From assembly GCA_900541475.1 (NCBI GenBank), contig UQJV01000010.1, positions 1 through 46,369 on the forward strand: 46,369 nucleotides of DNA, given 5' to 3'. Each line of letters starts with the position of its first letter. The stretch's first letter is position 1. This document shows, in pieces, positions 13,371-21,747 of this stretch. The translations under genes and the position numbers were made by a program. Source of the stretch: an uncultured Collinsella sp. (GTDB taxonomy: Bacteria; Actinomycetota; Coriobacteriia; Coriobacteriales; Coriobacteriaceae). The notes under the pieces were generated by a model. That model made no database searches and was not told the DNA's origin. It saw only the letters and a program-made list of their open reading frames with translations.

Positions 13371-14711
13371 ATGTTGACTACAAAAGAAGCAGCCGAGCTG
13401 CTCGGCATCACTCCGCGCAGGGTGCAGGAGCTCATAAAAAACGGAGCACTTGAGGCCCGCAAGGCTTCTGGTGTATGGCTCATCGACAAAGGCAGCGTCG
13501 ACACGCGACTCCGTTCCGCGACCAAAACGGGGGGACGTCCCCGCCGCGGCCACGGTAAGAGCGAGATCGCATTCACCCTCATGAACCGCACGCACGAAGT
13601 GGCCCAGCTGGTCTACAGCAGATCACGGAAAGACTTCACCCACATCGGCGCCGACGTCGATCGTGCCCACGCCCCTATTGGAGTTTTTGCTCCCAGCAAA
13701 CCTGTATCGCTCGACTCCTTCCGCATCTGGTGGCGCGGCCGCGGTATCCCGCTCGCACGCATTGGGCTAGCCTCCCTGCTTGCAGAAGCCGCAGTCGATG
13801 TTCCCGATGAACTCGTACAGCGAAATCTTGGCCTCTCCTTATCCGACCAGTATTGGATTAGGCCCCAAGACTCCGGTCTCGCGTGGGAAGATATCAATTT
13901 CTTCAATAATGCTTTTGACGACGTCTCGCTAACCATTGCACCCTTCGCCCCGGAGGGTAAGGCAGCTGCCGCAAAGCCTGACAACACCTCGGACGGCAAT
14001 CTTCAAAAGTACTGGACATGCGAGGGTGACCGTCGAATCCTCCACAAGGCAGGTGCACATCTAAACCAGGAACCTTATAACGAGCTGGTGGCGACTGCAC
14101 TTCACCGTCGCATCCTAAACGGTTGCGATTATGTACCCTATTCGCTCGAAGGCGCGGGTACTTCCGCCTTGAGCACATGCAATGTCTTCTTAACTGACGA
14201 AGAAGAATATGTCCCTGCGTTCTATGTAAACCAGCATGCAAATGCAGACGAGCGACTAACCGATTACGAACGGTATGTAGCAAACAGCGAGAAGCTTGGA
14301 GCGACAGATATAAAAGACGCCCTTGACCGCATGATCGTATGCGATGACATCATTGCCAACTACGACCGTCATTGGCGCAACTTCGGCCTCGTGCGAAACA
14401 TCAACTCACTGGCCTGCAGACCAGCCCCCATCTTCGATTCGGGCTCATCACTCTGGTGCAACATATCACTAGAGGAGCTTAGGGCGGGAGAGCACAGTTT
14501 TACCAGCGCACAATTTCATTCAAGTCCCGCCAAACAAATGTTGCTCGTCGAGGACATGGGCTGGTTTGACGGCGACAAACTCGAGGGCTTTGTCGACGAG
14601 GCGATCGAGATTCTGTCTAAAAACGATGCCCTAGCAGCGAGACTGCCTTATCTAAAAGAGGCGCTAACGTGGCGCCTCGAAAGAATGATCGACATCGCTG
14701 AATGGAGTTAG
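13371..14711 (+). CDS. single-chain HTH / HipA-like (CtkA-type) kinase
   Basis: 446 aa. Residues ~1-48 form an excisionase/MerR-like winged HTH (LTTKEAAELLGITPRRVQELIKNG). After an Arg/Gly linker, residues ~185-440 fit a HipA-fold Ser/Thr kinase: SDGNLQKYW, an ATP-binding Lys in RRILHKAG (K226), EPYNE, the catalytic DRHWRNFG (D332, N337) and metal-binding IFDSGSS (D356). The Asp-to-Asn spacing of five residues equals that of HipA. The HipA N-terminal subdomain is absent. ATG 13371 is chosen for its GAAGGG; a TTG six codons earlier lies inside the operator arm. It stands alone, with no separate antitoxin gene next to it. It may be a self-regulated toxin or signalling kinase; that role is inference. 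Confidence 0.8.
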   Translation: MLTTKEAAELLGITPRRVQELIKNGALEARKASGVWLIDKGSVDTRLRSATKTGGRPRRGHGKSEIAFTLMNRTHEVAQLVYSRSRKDFTHIGADVDRAHAPIGVFAPSKPVSLDSFRIWWRGRGIPLARIGLASLLAEAAVDVPDELVQRNLGLSLSDQYWIRPQDSGLAWEDINFFNNAFDDVSLTIAPFAPEGKAAAAKPDNTSDGNLQKYWTCEGDRRILHKAGAHLNQEPYNELVATALHRRILNGCDYVPYSLEGAGTSALSTCNVFLTDEEEYVPAFYVNQHANADERLTDYERYVANSEKLGATDIKDALDRMIVCDDIIANYDRHWRNFGLVRNINSLACRPAPIFDSGSSLWCNISLEELRAGEHSFTSAQFHSSPAKQMLLVEDMGWFDGDKLEGFVDEAIEILSKNDALAARLPYLKEALTWRLERMIDIAEWS

Positions 14712-14738
14712 CGAGGCAGCATTGCCCCGCCAACTTCC

Positions 14739-15416
14739 CTACCTCCCGCGAAGGGCCTTGAGCTTGGCCAGGGCATCGGGGCTCAGGCGGCTGCCCAGAG
14801 TCATCTTTATCTGCGGAGCTTCCTCTGCCTCGTGAACGTCGTTATCGATCTGCTTGATCTCGTCCACCAGCATGCGGCTCGAAATACGCGTGACACCCTT
14901 GCCCATGACGACGGCCTGGATCGTGCCGTCACTCGACACCACGGAGCACGCGCGGCCCTCCTCGCGCGCCTCGATACAGAGCTTCTGCACCACGGTATCG
15001 GCAGAGACGCCCGTCGGCGAAAACTCGATGCGCACGCCGCGGGCCGGCAGGTTGGGGCGCTCGTTGGAGATATTGCCCGCGCCGTCGAACACGATCACGG
15101 CCTCGTAGCGGCCCTGGGCAAAGGCGGCGACGTCGTTGATGAGCGCGGTGCGCGCCATATCGTGAACGTCGCTGGAATACGGATCATCGGAATGGTCGTA
15201 CACGAGCTTTTCGTAGCGCGGCGTGCAGTGAATCACGTTGTAGCCGTCGACCACCAGCAGCTCGGGCTTATTGGAGTGCACCGTCGAGACCGGATCGGCG
15301 ATGGCCTGCGCAAACGCATTGCCGCCCACGCCATAGGTCGCGGCCGAAACAATCGGCTTGGCCGAGCCTTCGCCAAAGCGCTTGGCCTTGGACTTGGCGC
15401 GGTTCTTCTTGGACAT
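14739..15416 (-). CDS. yacP: YacP/Rae1-family NYN-domain ribonuclease
   Basis: 225-aa protein with a PIN-like NYN nuclease domain at ~48-200 (LLVVDGYNVIH, VIVFDGAG, ARACSVVSSD-like SVVSSDGTIQ). The B. subtilis homologue Rae1 cleaves mRNA in the ribosomal A site. The N-terminus is basic (KKNRAKSKAKRFG). GGGGGAGGAG precedes the ATG, and the gene begins 3 nt after the rlmB stop. The rlmB-yacP pair is conserved in Bacillus next to cysS, as here. Confidence 0.9.
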   Translation of the reverse strand: MSKKNRAKSKAKRFGEGSAKPIVSAATYGVGGNAFAQAIADPVSTVHSNKPELLVVDGYNVIHCTPRYEKLVYDHSDDPYSSDVHDMARTALINDVAAFAQGRYEAVIVFDGAGNISNERPNLPARGVRIEFSPTGVSADTVVQKLCIEAREEGRACSVVSSDGTIQAVVMGKGVTRISSRMLVDEIKQIDNDVHEAEEAPQIKMTLGSRLSPDALAKLKALRGR

Positions 15417-15419
15417 GCG

Positions 15420-16334
15420 CTACTCCTCCCCCATGAGCTCGCCGGCATTGCGGCGCAGCCACTCAAAGCACAACGCCGTCGTTGCCTGGGCCACGTTGAG
15501 ACTCTCGGTCATGCCACGCTGGGGAAGTTTGGTCAAAAAGTCGCATTTCTCGAGCACCAGGCGCGAGATGCCGTCGCCCTCAGAGCCCATGACGAGCGCA
15601 ACGCGGCCCTCGAAGGGGGCGTCCCAGCAGCTGCCCTCGGCGTGCTCGGAGGCACCGCCCACCCAAAAGCCAGCGGCCTTAAGATCGTCGAGTGCACGGG
15701 CGATGTTGGGCACCTGCGCGATGGACAGATGCATGACGGCACCGGCTGAAGTCTTGTAGCTGCCCACAGTCACGCCAGCGGCACGCTTGTTGGCAATGAT
15801 GACGCCCGCCGCGCCCACGACCTCGGCAGAGCGCACGATGGCGCCAAAGTTGCCATCGTCGGTCACATGGTCGAGCACGACGACGAGCGCCGGTCCGTCA
15901 CCCGCGCGATCGAGGATGTCGGCAACATCGGCATAGGGGAAATTACCCACCTCGAGCGCAATGCCCTGGTGAGCGCCATGGCTCGACAGCGCATCGAGCT
16001 GCGCGCGCGGCACATACTTAATGCGGACGCCTGCGGCGTTGAGGTCGTCGACCAGGCGCGACAAGGCGGCATCGCGCTCCCCGCCCTCGGCAATGAGCGC
16101 GCACTTGATGGGAAAACCAGTGCGTAGCGCCTCGGCGGCAGCACGACGACCTTCGATAAATTCGCCCTTGGGAACCTGGACGTTATCGCGGCTACGCTCG
16201 CGCTGCGGGCGAGCAGCCTGTGATCGTTCGCGCTGGCCCTTGGGAGTGGCAGCGCGGTCGTTGCGGCGAATCGGACGCGAGCCAGAAGCAGCCTGCTTGC
16301 CTCCACGCGATGCACGCTTGCGATTGTCGGCCAT
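15420..16334 (-). CDS. rlmB: 23S rRNA (guanosine-2'-O-)-methyltransferase RlmB (TrmH/SpoU family)
   Basis: 304-aa SAM-dependent enzyme methylating the ribose of a 23S rRNA guanosine. Residues ~1-60 are a basic, low-complexity extension. An L30e-like substrate-binding domain follows (GEFIEGRRAAAEAL at ~60). The SPOUT catalytic domain has LDHVTDDGNFGAIVRSAEVVGA, ALVMGSEGDGIS and the knot motif QRGMTESLNVAQAT. The ATG at 16334 has AGGAGG 8 nt upstream; an earlier in-frame start has none. Confidence 0.95.
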   Translation of the reverse strand: MADNRKRASRGGKQAASGSRPIRRNDRAATPKGQRERSQAARPQRERSRDNVQVPKGEFIEGRRAAAEALRTGFPIKCALIAEGGERDAALSRLVDDLNAAGVRIKYVPRAQLDALSSHGAHQGIALEVGNFPYADVADILDRAGDGPALVVVLDHVTDDGNFGAIVRSAEVVGAAGVIIANKRAAGVTVGSYKTSAGAVMHLSIAQVPNIARALDDLKAAGFWVGGASEHAEGSCWDAPFEGRVALVMGSEGDGISRLVLEKCDFLTKLPQRGMTESLNVAQATTALCFEWLRRNAGELMGEE

Positions 16335-16481
16335 AAAGCGACCTCCTAAATACAACTATCAAATGAAACAAATAGACCGACCGCCCGAGGTGCGGCAGAT
16401 TGCCTTGAAAGAGGAGGGCATTGACCTTGAGGTCATGCCCGACGATTGAAAGGCAAGGTGCCGTGGCTCGGGCGGTCGGCA

Positions 16482-16583
16482 CGGGTTTTTCAAGTGTCCG
16501 AGATAGCCGTGAAAGAGGAGCGACGCGTACTTGAGTACGCGAGCGACGGTTTGAACGGCAAGGTCGGGTGCTTGGGAAACCCG
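16482..16583 (+). repeat. ~100-nt structured hairpin element, copy B
   Basis: On the + strand the stem CGGGTTT-TT-CAAG pairs with CTTG-GG-AAACCCG (TT/GG as wobble). It continues TG/TG loop, TCCGA/TCGGG, GA/GG loop, TAGCCGT/ACGGCAA, GA/GA loop, AAG/TTT, unpaired GAGCGAC on both sides, and apical GCGTAC-TTGA-GTACGC. The core is 72/86 identical to copy A (3625-3724, opposite strand). It lies in the 255-bp gap between cysS and rlmB and runs antisense to both genes. Confidence 0.75.
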
Positions 16584-16589
16584 CGGGGA

Positions 16590-18056
16590 TTAGAGAGATT
16601 TGATACGAGTGCCCGCGGCAGTATCCTCGATCGTCAGCCCGAGGTCCTTGAGCTGGTCGCGGATGGCGTCGGCCAGATCCCAGTTCTTGGCGGCGCGGGC
16701 TTCGGCGCGGGCCTCGAGAATCTTGGCAGCGGCCTCGTCCACGTCGTCACCCGTATAGGCGACCAAACCGGCGGCAACGCCCAGCAGACCCAGCGGCAGC
16801 TCGACCTTGGGCTCGGGAAGCTCGACGCCAAGCGTATCGAGCAGCTCGGCCAGCGTGTCGGCGGCGGCAAGCGCGGCGGCCTTGTCGGCAGCGTCGCCCG
16901 CCTGCTCCAGGTACTGGTTGCACTCGGTCACAAAGCCAAAGACGGCACCCATAGCACCAGCGGTGTTAAAGTCGTCGTCCATGCACTCCTTAAAGGTGGC
17001 ACGGGTCTCGGCGGCCTTGGCGGCAAACGCCTCAGATGCTGCCTCATCGGCATCGGCCGTCGCATGGTTCGCGGCCCAGCGCAGGTTCTCGACCGTACCG
17101 GCGATACGCGTGAGCGAGTTCTCGGCACCCTCCAGGCGCTCCCAAGAAAAGTCGAGCGGCGAGCGATAGCTCGTCTGCAGCATCAGCAGGCGCAGGGCGG
17201 CAGCGGAGTGCTGCTCGAGAACCTCGGCCAGCGTAAAGAAGTTGCCGAGCGACTTGGACATCTTCTCGCCGTCTACCAGCAGCATGCCCGTGTGCATCCA
17301 AGTGTTGGAGAAGCCCTGGTGCCAGGCGCAGGTGGCCTGGGCGCACTCGTTCTCGTGATGCGGGAAGGCAAGGTCGGAGCCACCGCCGTGGATGTCGATC
17401 GGAGTGCCAAGGTAGCGATGCACCATGGCGGCGCACTCGGTGTGCCACCCGGGACGGCCCTCGCCCCAGGGGCTCGGCCAGCTGGGCTCGCCGGGCTTGG
17501 CGGCCTTCCACAGGGCAAAGTCGAGCGGGTCGTTCTTGTCCTCGTTCTCCTCGATACGTGCACCAACCATAAGGTCATCGATGTTGCGGCCCGAGACCTG
17601 GCCATAGTTGGGATCGCTGCGCACGGCAAAGTACACATCGCCGTTATCGGCTGCGTAAGCGTGGCCCTGCTCGATAAGCGTCTTGATCATGGCGATCATG
17701 GGACCGATCTCTTTGGTGGCGCGGGGACGCACATCGGGATCGAGCACGTTGGCAGCGCGCATGACGCCGATGAACTTGTCGGAGAACTCCGTCGCAACCT
17801 CGGCAGCCGTACGGCCTTGCTCGTTGGCGCGCTTGATGATCTTGTCATCGACATCGGTGAGGTTCTGAGCGAACGTGACCTCGTAGCCGCTCGCGATGAG
17901 CCAGCGGCGAATCACGTCAAAGCTGATGAACGTGCGGGCGTTGCCGATGTGGATGTTGTCGTAGACCGTGGGGCCGCACACATACATGCGGACCTTACCG
18001 GGCTCGATGGGCTGGAACTCTTCCTTTTTATGGGTAGCGCTGTTGTAGATACGCAT
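16590..18056 (-). CDS. cysS: cysteinyl-tRNA synthetase
   Basis: 488-aa class Ia synthetase charging tRNA-Cys. The zinc-site Cys is in MYVCGPTVYD, the HIGH-type motif is HIGN, the second zinc cluster lies near GWHTECAAM and HHENE, and KMSKS is in GEKMSKSLGN. The DALR/anticodon domain is C-terminal. It starts 3 nt after the ispF stop, so it ends the disA-ispD-ispF-cysS operon. cysE, found between ispF and cysS in Bacillus, is missing. Confidence 0.98.
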   Translation of the reverse strand: MRIYNSATHKKEEFQPIEPGKVRMYVCGPTVYDNIHIGNARTFISFDVIRRWLIASGYEVTFAQNLTDVDDKIIKRANEQGRTAAEVATEFSDKFIGVMRAANVLDPDVRPRATKEIGPMIAMIKTLIEQGHAYAADNGDVYFAVRSDPNYGQVSGRNIDDLMVGARIEENEDKNDPLDFALWKAAKPGEPSWPSPWGEGRPGWHTECAAMVHRYLGTPIDIHGGGSDLAFPHHENECAQATCAWHQGFSNTWMHTGMLLVDGEKMSKSLGNFFTLAEVLEQHSAAALRLLMLQTSYRSPLDFSWERLEGAENSLTRIAGTVENLRWAANHATADADEAASEAFAAKAAETRATFKECMDDDFNTAGAMGAVFGFVTECNQYLEQAGDAADKAAALAAADTLAELLDTLGVELPEPKVELPLGLLGVAAGLVAYTGDDVDEAAAKILEARAEARAAKNWDLADAIRDQLKDLGLTIEDTAAGTRIKSL

Positions 18057-18059
18057 TCG

Positions 18060-18554
18060 TTACTCCTTAACGGTTTTCTGTAGCAGGCAGACGGCCCAGG
18101 CGCCAATTCCCTCGCCTTGGCCTTCCCAGCCGAGTTTTTCGGTCGTAGTGGCGGCGACGCCCACGTTTTCGACGTCAACGCCCAGGGCATGGGCCAGGTT
18201 GGCGCGCATGGCATCGCGGTGCGGGGTGATCTTGGGCTGCTGGCAGGCAATGGTGCAATCGGCATCGACAAACTCAAAGCCCAGCTCGCGCGCATAGTCC
18301 ATCACACGGGCGAGCAGCACCATCGAGTCGGCGCCCTCATAGGCAGGATCGGTGTCGGGGAACAGCTTGCCGATGTCTCCCCCGCGGCAGGCGCCCAGAA
18401 TGGCGTCGGCCAGCGCGTGCGCGAGCACATCGGCATCCGAGTGGCCCAGCAGACCGCGCTCGTAGGGAATGTCGACACCGCCGATAATACATCGACGCCC
18501 CTCCACCAGACGGTGAACATCGTAGCCGTGTCCAATGCGCAGGTTACTGAACAT
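18060..18554 (-). CDS. ispF: 2-C-methyl-D-erythritol 2,4-cyclodiphosphate synthase
   Basis: 164-aa MEP-pathway enzyme forming MEcPP from the CDP-ME phosphate. It shows the N-terminal metal site GHGYDVHRL, the conserved LLGHSDADVLAHALADAILGA and the C-terminal KLGWEGQGEGIGAWAVCLL. It overlaps the ispD 3' end by 11 nt, implying translational coupling. IspE, the intervening enzyme, is encoded at 33708-34604 in this window. Confidence 0.98.
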   Translation of the reverse strand: MFSNLRIGHGYDVHRLVEGRRCIIGGVDIPYERGLLGHSDADVLAHALADAILGACRGGDIGKLFPDTDPAYEGADSMVLLARVMDYARELGFEFVDADCTIACQQPKITPHRDAMRANLAHALGVDVENVGVAATTTEKLGWEGQGEGIGAWAVCLLQKTVKE

Positions 18555-19272
18555 GGGGAAGGTCCTCTCCCTCGGCCATGCGGCCGAGCAGAATCGCGGT
18601 TACGGGACGCAGGTCCTCGGGCACCGTCACCTTAAGGTTATCGCGCGGGCTCTGGACGCAGCGGACACGCCCACCCATGCGCTCGACCAGCGACGAATCG
18701 TCCGTGCCGATAAAGCCCTCAGCGATAGCTGCGGTGTGGGCGCGCTTCATGGCGTCGACGCTAAAAATCTGCGGCGTCTGTGCGGCCCAATAGAGTTCGC
18801 GCGGCGGCGTCTCGACGATGTTATCGCCATCGACGATCTTGAGCGTGTCGATCGCGGGCTGGCCGCACACGACACCGTCGAGGGCGCGGTCGCTCACGAG
18901 CACGTCGATAGCGTGGTCGATGGCCTCGGTCGTAATGAGCGGACGGGCGCCATCGTGAATGGCAACGTATTCAAAGCCCGCCGGAACCGCATGCACGCCG
19001 GCACGGGTGGAATCCTGGCGGGTCGCGCCGGCATCGGCAAAGCTGATGGGCGTGTCATAGTCAAACGGGTCGATGGCCAGGCGTCGCATCTCGGCACGAC
19101 GCTCGGCAGGGCAAACCACGACGATGTGGCCGACCTTATCGCTACGGTCAAATGCGCGGATGGACCAGCTCATAAGCGGACGGCCCGCCACGTTAACGAG
19201 CTGCTTGCCACCGGGATTTCCAAAGCGCTGGCCGCTGCCGCCGGCAACGACCACGGCGCATACGGGCGCCAT
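18544..19272 (-). CDS. ispD: 2-C-methyl-D-erythritol 4-phosphate cytidylyltransferase
   Basis: 242-aa nucleotidyltransferase adding CMP to MEP. It has the AVVVAGGSGQRFG nucleotide-binding loop and the IspD signature IHDGARPLI. The ATG overlaps the disA stop by one base (TAATG) and its 3' end overlaps ispF. This disA-ispD-ispF order recalls Bacillus, where yacL lies between disA and ispD. Confidence 0.97.
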   Translation of the reverse strand: MAPVCAVVVAGGSGQRFGNPGGKQLVNVAGRPLMSWSIRAFDRSDKVGHIVVVCPAERRAEMRRLAIDPFDYDTPISFADAGATRQDSTRAGVHAVPAGFEYVAIHDGARPLITTEAIDHAIDVLVSDRALDGVVCGQPAIDTLKIVDGDNIVETPPRELYWAAQTPQIFSVDAMKRAHTAAIAEGFIGTDDSSLVERMGGRVRCVQSPRDNLKVTVPEDLRPVTAILLGRMAEGEDLPHVQ

Positions 19273-20339
19273 TATGCGTTCCCCTGTTTGGTGCCCTTCA
19301 TGCGGTACAGCGAGTCCGCAAGAATAGCAGGGTTGTTGACGCCAAAGTCGCCCAGGCGCTCCGGATCCTCGCTGATGTCGTCCATGAGCTCCTGCAGCGA
19401 GCCGTACTCGTCAACGATTTTCTCGGCCACGCCGTCGCGCACGACGGACACGCGCGAAAGCGTGCGCAGGCCCAGCGGCGTCATGACAGAGTCCTCGTCC
19501 AGGTCGTCGTAACCCAGAACCGCCGCCACATGCTGTGGGTCGGACAGGTCCTTAGGCGTCATGCGAGCAAGCTCGGCGCGAATCTTCTCGGCGTTTGCCT
19601 CGGAGGAATCGCTCGCATAGTCGCGAATCATCAGGTCGTACTCGGTATCCATGCTGGAGCCGGCGAGTTGTTCGAGCTGCATCTGCACGAGCTTGCCCTG
19701 GTTGCCCAGCTTGACGATGCAATCCTTAAGCTCGGTCTTTGCCTGCTGCATGATCTCAAAGCTCGAGAAAATACCGGTAATGTCGGCGAGCGTAACGTAG
19801 TCGTCGAGCTCGAGGGCCGTCAGGCGCAGCAGGGAGCGATCGAGCGACTGACGGGTGGTCTGGAGCGTGGCGACGAGCTGGTTGACCGAGCTCATGATAG
19901 TGGTGACGGGCTGGATCTCGTAGCTCTTGCCGTGAACGTACACGTTGACGACGGCACGACGGGCCGAGACCGAGATCACGATGGCATCGGTGAGCACCGA
20001 CATGCGAGCGGCGGTGCGGTGACGCATGCCCGTCTCGCTCGTGGCAAGCGAGGGATCGGGATTGAGGTGGAAGTTGGCGCGCAGGATCTGGGTGAGGTCG
20101 CCGTCGATGACGATGGCGCCATCCATCTTGGAGAGCTCGAACAGACGGTTCGAGGTGAACGAAATGTTGAGCGGGAAGCCGTCGTTACCGGCGGCGAGCA
20201 CGTTTTCAGTGTCGCCGACGCAGATAAGAGCACCCAGGTGACCGGCAATGATCATGTCGAGGGCGGTGCGGATCGGCTGACCAGGTGCCGTCAGGCGGAT
20301 GGCCTGTTCCATACGCTTTTGCAGCTCGTTCTTATCCAA
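19272..20339 (-). CDS. disA: DNA integrity scanning protein / diadenylate cyclase DisA
   Basis: 355 aa. It makes c-di-AMP from two ATP and, in Bacillus, halts at branched DNA. The N-terminal DAC domain carries DGA (73-75) and RHR (106-108). A central helical region follows, and the C-terminal helix-hairpin-helix DNA-binding domain is at ~285-350 (LRTLSRVSVVRDGVAEKIVDEYGSL is within it). First gene of the disA-ispD-ispF-cysS operon. radA, the usual upstream partner, is not in the window. Confidence 0.96.
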   Translation of the reverse strand: MDKNELQKRMEQAIRLTAPGQPIRTALDMIIAGHLGALICVGDTENVLAAGNDGFPLNISFTSNRLFELSKMDGAIVIDGDLTQILRANFHLNPDPSLATSETGMRHRTAARMSVLTDAIVISVSARRAVVNVYVHGKSYEIQPVTTIMSSVNQLVATLQTTRQSLDRSLLRLTALELDDYVTLADITGIFSSFEIMQQAKTELKDCIVKLGNQGKLVQMQLEQLAGSSMDTEYDLMIRDYASDSSEANAEKIRAELARMTPKDLSDPQHVAAVLGYDDLDEDSVMTPLGLRTLSRVSVVRDGVAEKIVDEYGSLQELMDDISEDPERLGDFGVNNPAILADSLYRMKGTKQGNA

Positions 20340-20560
20340 GGCATCGCTCCCATCGTATACGCTCCATAAACGCTAAATAGTTTCTCACGGTTTGTCCCCG
20401 CAACGCTTGCGAAATCCGATGCTTACAGAATGAGCGAACACCGCTTAGGTAGCTCATTTGGGACGGGGCCCTTTTAGCTGCTCATGTGGTAGCATCGGGT
20501 TTCATATAAATGAGGGAGTAGTCGTGTAATCGGGTTCGCCCGCAAAGAGGGAGCCAGACT

Positions 20561-21145
20561 ATGGGACTCGCAGAGCTCATGTTGCTCGCCGTTGGCCTTT
20601 CGATGGACGCCTTTGCCGTTTCCATCTGCAAGGGTCTTGGCATGAAAAAGATCAACCTTAAAGTCGCCGTGGTGCTCGGTCTGTTCTTTGGCGGGTTTCA
20701 GGCCGGCATGCCCGTGATCGGTTGGGCACTCGGCAGTCAATTCATGGGCATCATCGGACCCATCGACCATTGGATTGCCTTTATCCTTTTGGCCTTTATC
20801 GGCGGCAAGATGCTGTGGGAAGCCTTTACCGAAGACGAGGATGAGGATGAAGGCGACGGCAAGGATGCCGAAAAGATCGACCTGGGCGAGTACCTAATCC
20901 TTGCCATCGCCACCTCGATTGACGCGCTCGCCGTGGGTATCTCGTTTGCCGCGCTCTCGGTCGACATCGTTCCCGCTGTATCGCTTATCGGCGTCACAAC
21001 GTTTATCTTCTCCGTCGCCGGCGTAGCGATCGGCCACACCTTTGGCGCGCGCTACGAAAAACCCGCCACCATCGTGGGTGGCGTCGTGCTCATCCTCATC
21101 GGGCTTAAGATCTTGCTTGAGCATCTGGGGATTTTGGCGCTGTAA
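20561..21145 (+). CDS. mntP: manganese efflux pump MntP
   Basis: 194-aa inner-membrane exporter of Mn2+ with two DUF204 repeats and six predicted helices. The repeats carry the acidic motifs LSMDAFAVS (residues ~13-21) and TSIDALAVG (~123-131), as expected for metal passage. A cytosolic loop at ~88-108 is strongly acidic (EDEDEDEGDGKD). GAGGGAG lies just before the ATG. A TTCG-loop hairpin (CGGG/CCCG, 20529-20540) lies in the leader; it does not amount to a recognisable Mn riboswitch. Confidence 0.95.
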   Translation: MGLAELMLLAVGLSMDAFAVSICKGLGMKKINLKVAVVLGLFFGGFQAGMPVIGWALGSQFMGIIGPIDHWIAFILLAFIGGKMLWEAFTEDEDEDEGDGKDAEKIDLGEYLILAIATSIDALAVGISFAALSVDIVPAVSLIGVTTFIFSVAGVAIGHTFGARYEKPATIVGGVVLILIGLKILLEHLGILAL

Positions 21146-21181
21146 CGCCAAACACAATCGCTCAAAACTCAACGCCAGCAC

Positions 21182-21215
21182 AAGGCCTTATGCAGAGTTT
21201 TGCATGAGGCCTTTT
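21182..21215 (+). terminator. mntP terminator
   Basis: 13-nt arms AAGGCCTTATGCA/TGCATGAGGCCTT with one mismatch, then TTT. The loop-side sequence TGCAGAGTTTTGCATG is also a near-copy of the HipB half-site, so terminator and operator sequences are interleaved. Confidence 0.7.
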
Positions 21216-21260
21216 CGTGCAGACTTTTGCATGTCATACTGATATGCAAAAGTCTGCACG
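21216..21260. promoter_or_regulatory. hipBA operator
   Basis: Perfect 17-bp inverted repeat CGTGCAGACTTTTGCAT / ATGCAAAAGTCTGCACG with an 11-bp spacer, ending 13 nt before the GTG start of hipB. A third half-site matching 15 of 16 bases lies at 21191-21206, 27 bp upstream in direct orientation. Confidence 0.8.
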
Positions 21261-21273
21261 TTAGGAGATCGCC

Positions 21274-21744
21274 GTGGATACTCTTCCCATCACCACACCG
21301 CGCCAAGCTGGCATCTACGTGCGCCAGGCACGCGAGTCGCAGGGAATCACCCGTGTGGCCCTCGCTAAAAAAGCCGGTGTTTCGGAGCGCCTGCTCGCAT
21401 CGCTCGAGCTGGGCGACGCTACGGGTATTCGGCTCGATAAGTTGCTGACGATTTTCAATGCTCTTGGACTGGCACTCGCCGCTCAAGGGGATATCGGCGA
21501 AGCGAAAAACGAGCGACCAGTCGACGCCCCGCATGCCAATCCGCTGCCTCGCAGCATCCCTAGGCGCCATCACGCTCAACGTCCTCATCATCGTAACCGT
21601 CGTAGTACCGCCATTCCGGCTCTTGCAGATGTCCCCTTTACATCCGCACTCTACGACGAGGTCTTCGCCGATTTCGCCATGTCCAATCTCGGAGTCTCGA
21701 TTGCCGCAAACGCATCTAGCCAAACCAAGCCCGAAGGGAAATAG
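21274..21744 (+). CDS. hipB: HipB-like antitoxin, XRE-family HTH
   Basis: 156 aa from a GTG with TTAGGAGAT upstream. Residues ~8-70 form an XRE/Cro HTH (GITRVALAKKAGVSERLLASLELG). The tail (~80-156) is long for HipB (E. coli 88 aa), with an Arg/His-rich stretch (SIPRRHHAQRPHHRNRR) and a C-terminal segment ALYDEVFADFAMSNLGVS. It lies 3 nt before hipA and behind a perfect inverted-repeat operator, so it probably represses the operon and neutralises the kinase. The His-rich centre may be a disordered linker; a frame error there cannot be excluded. Confidence 0.8.
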   Translation: MDTLPITTPRQAGIYVRQARESQGITRVALAKKAGVSERLLASLELGDATGIRLDKLLTIFNALGLALAAQGDIGEAKNERPVDAPHANPLPRSIPRRHHAQRPHHRNRRSTAIPALADVPFTSALYDEVFADFAMSNLGVSIAANASSQTKPEGK

Positions 21745-21747
21745 CCA

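Noticed and set aside
20460..20560. yybP-ykoY manganese riboswitch before mntP
   Set aside because: GGGAGTAG is present, but the leader is too short and the second conserved helix and loop of the motif are not seen; GGGAGTAG also occurs as a plain ribosome-binding site before the gene at 978.
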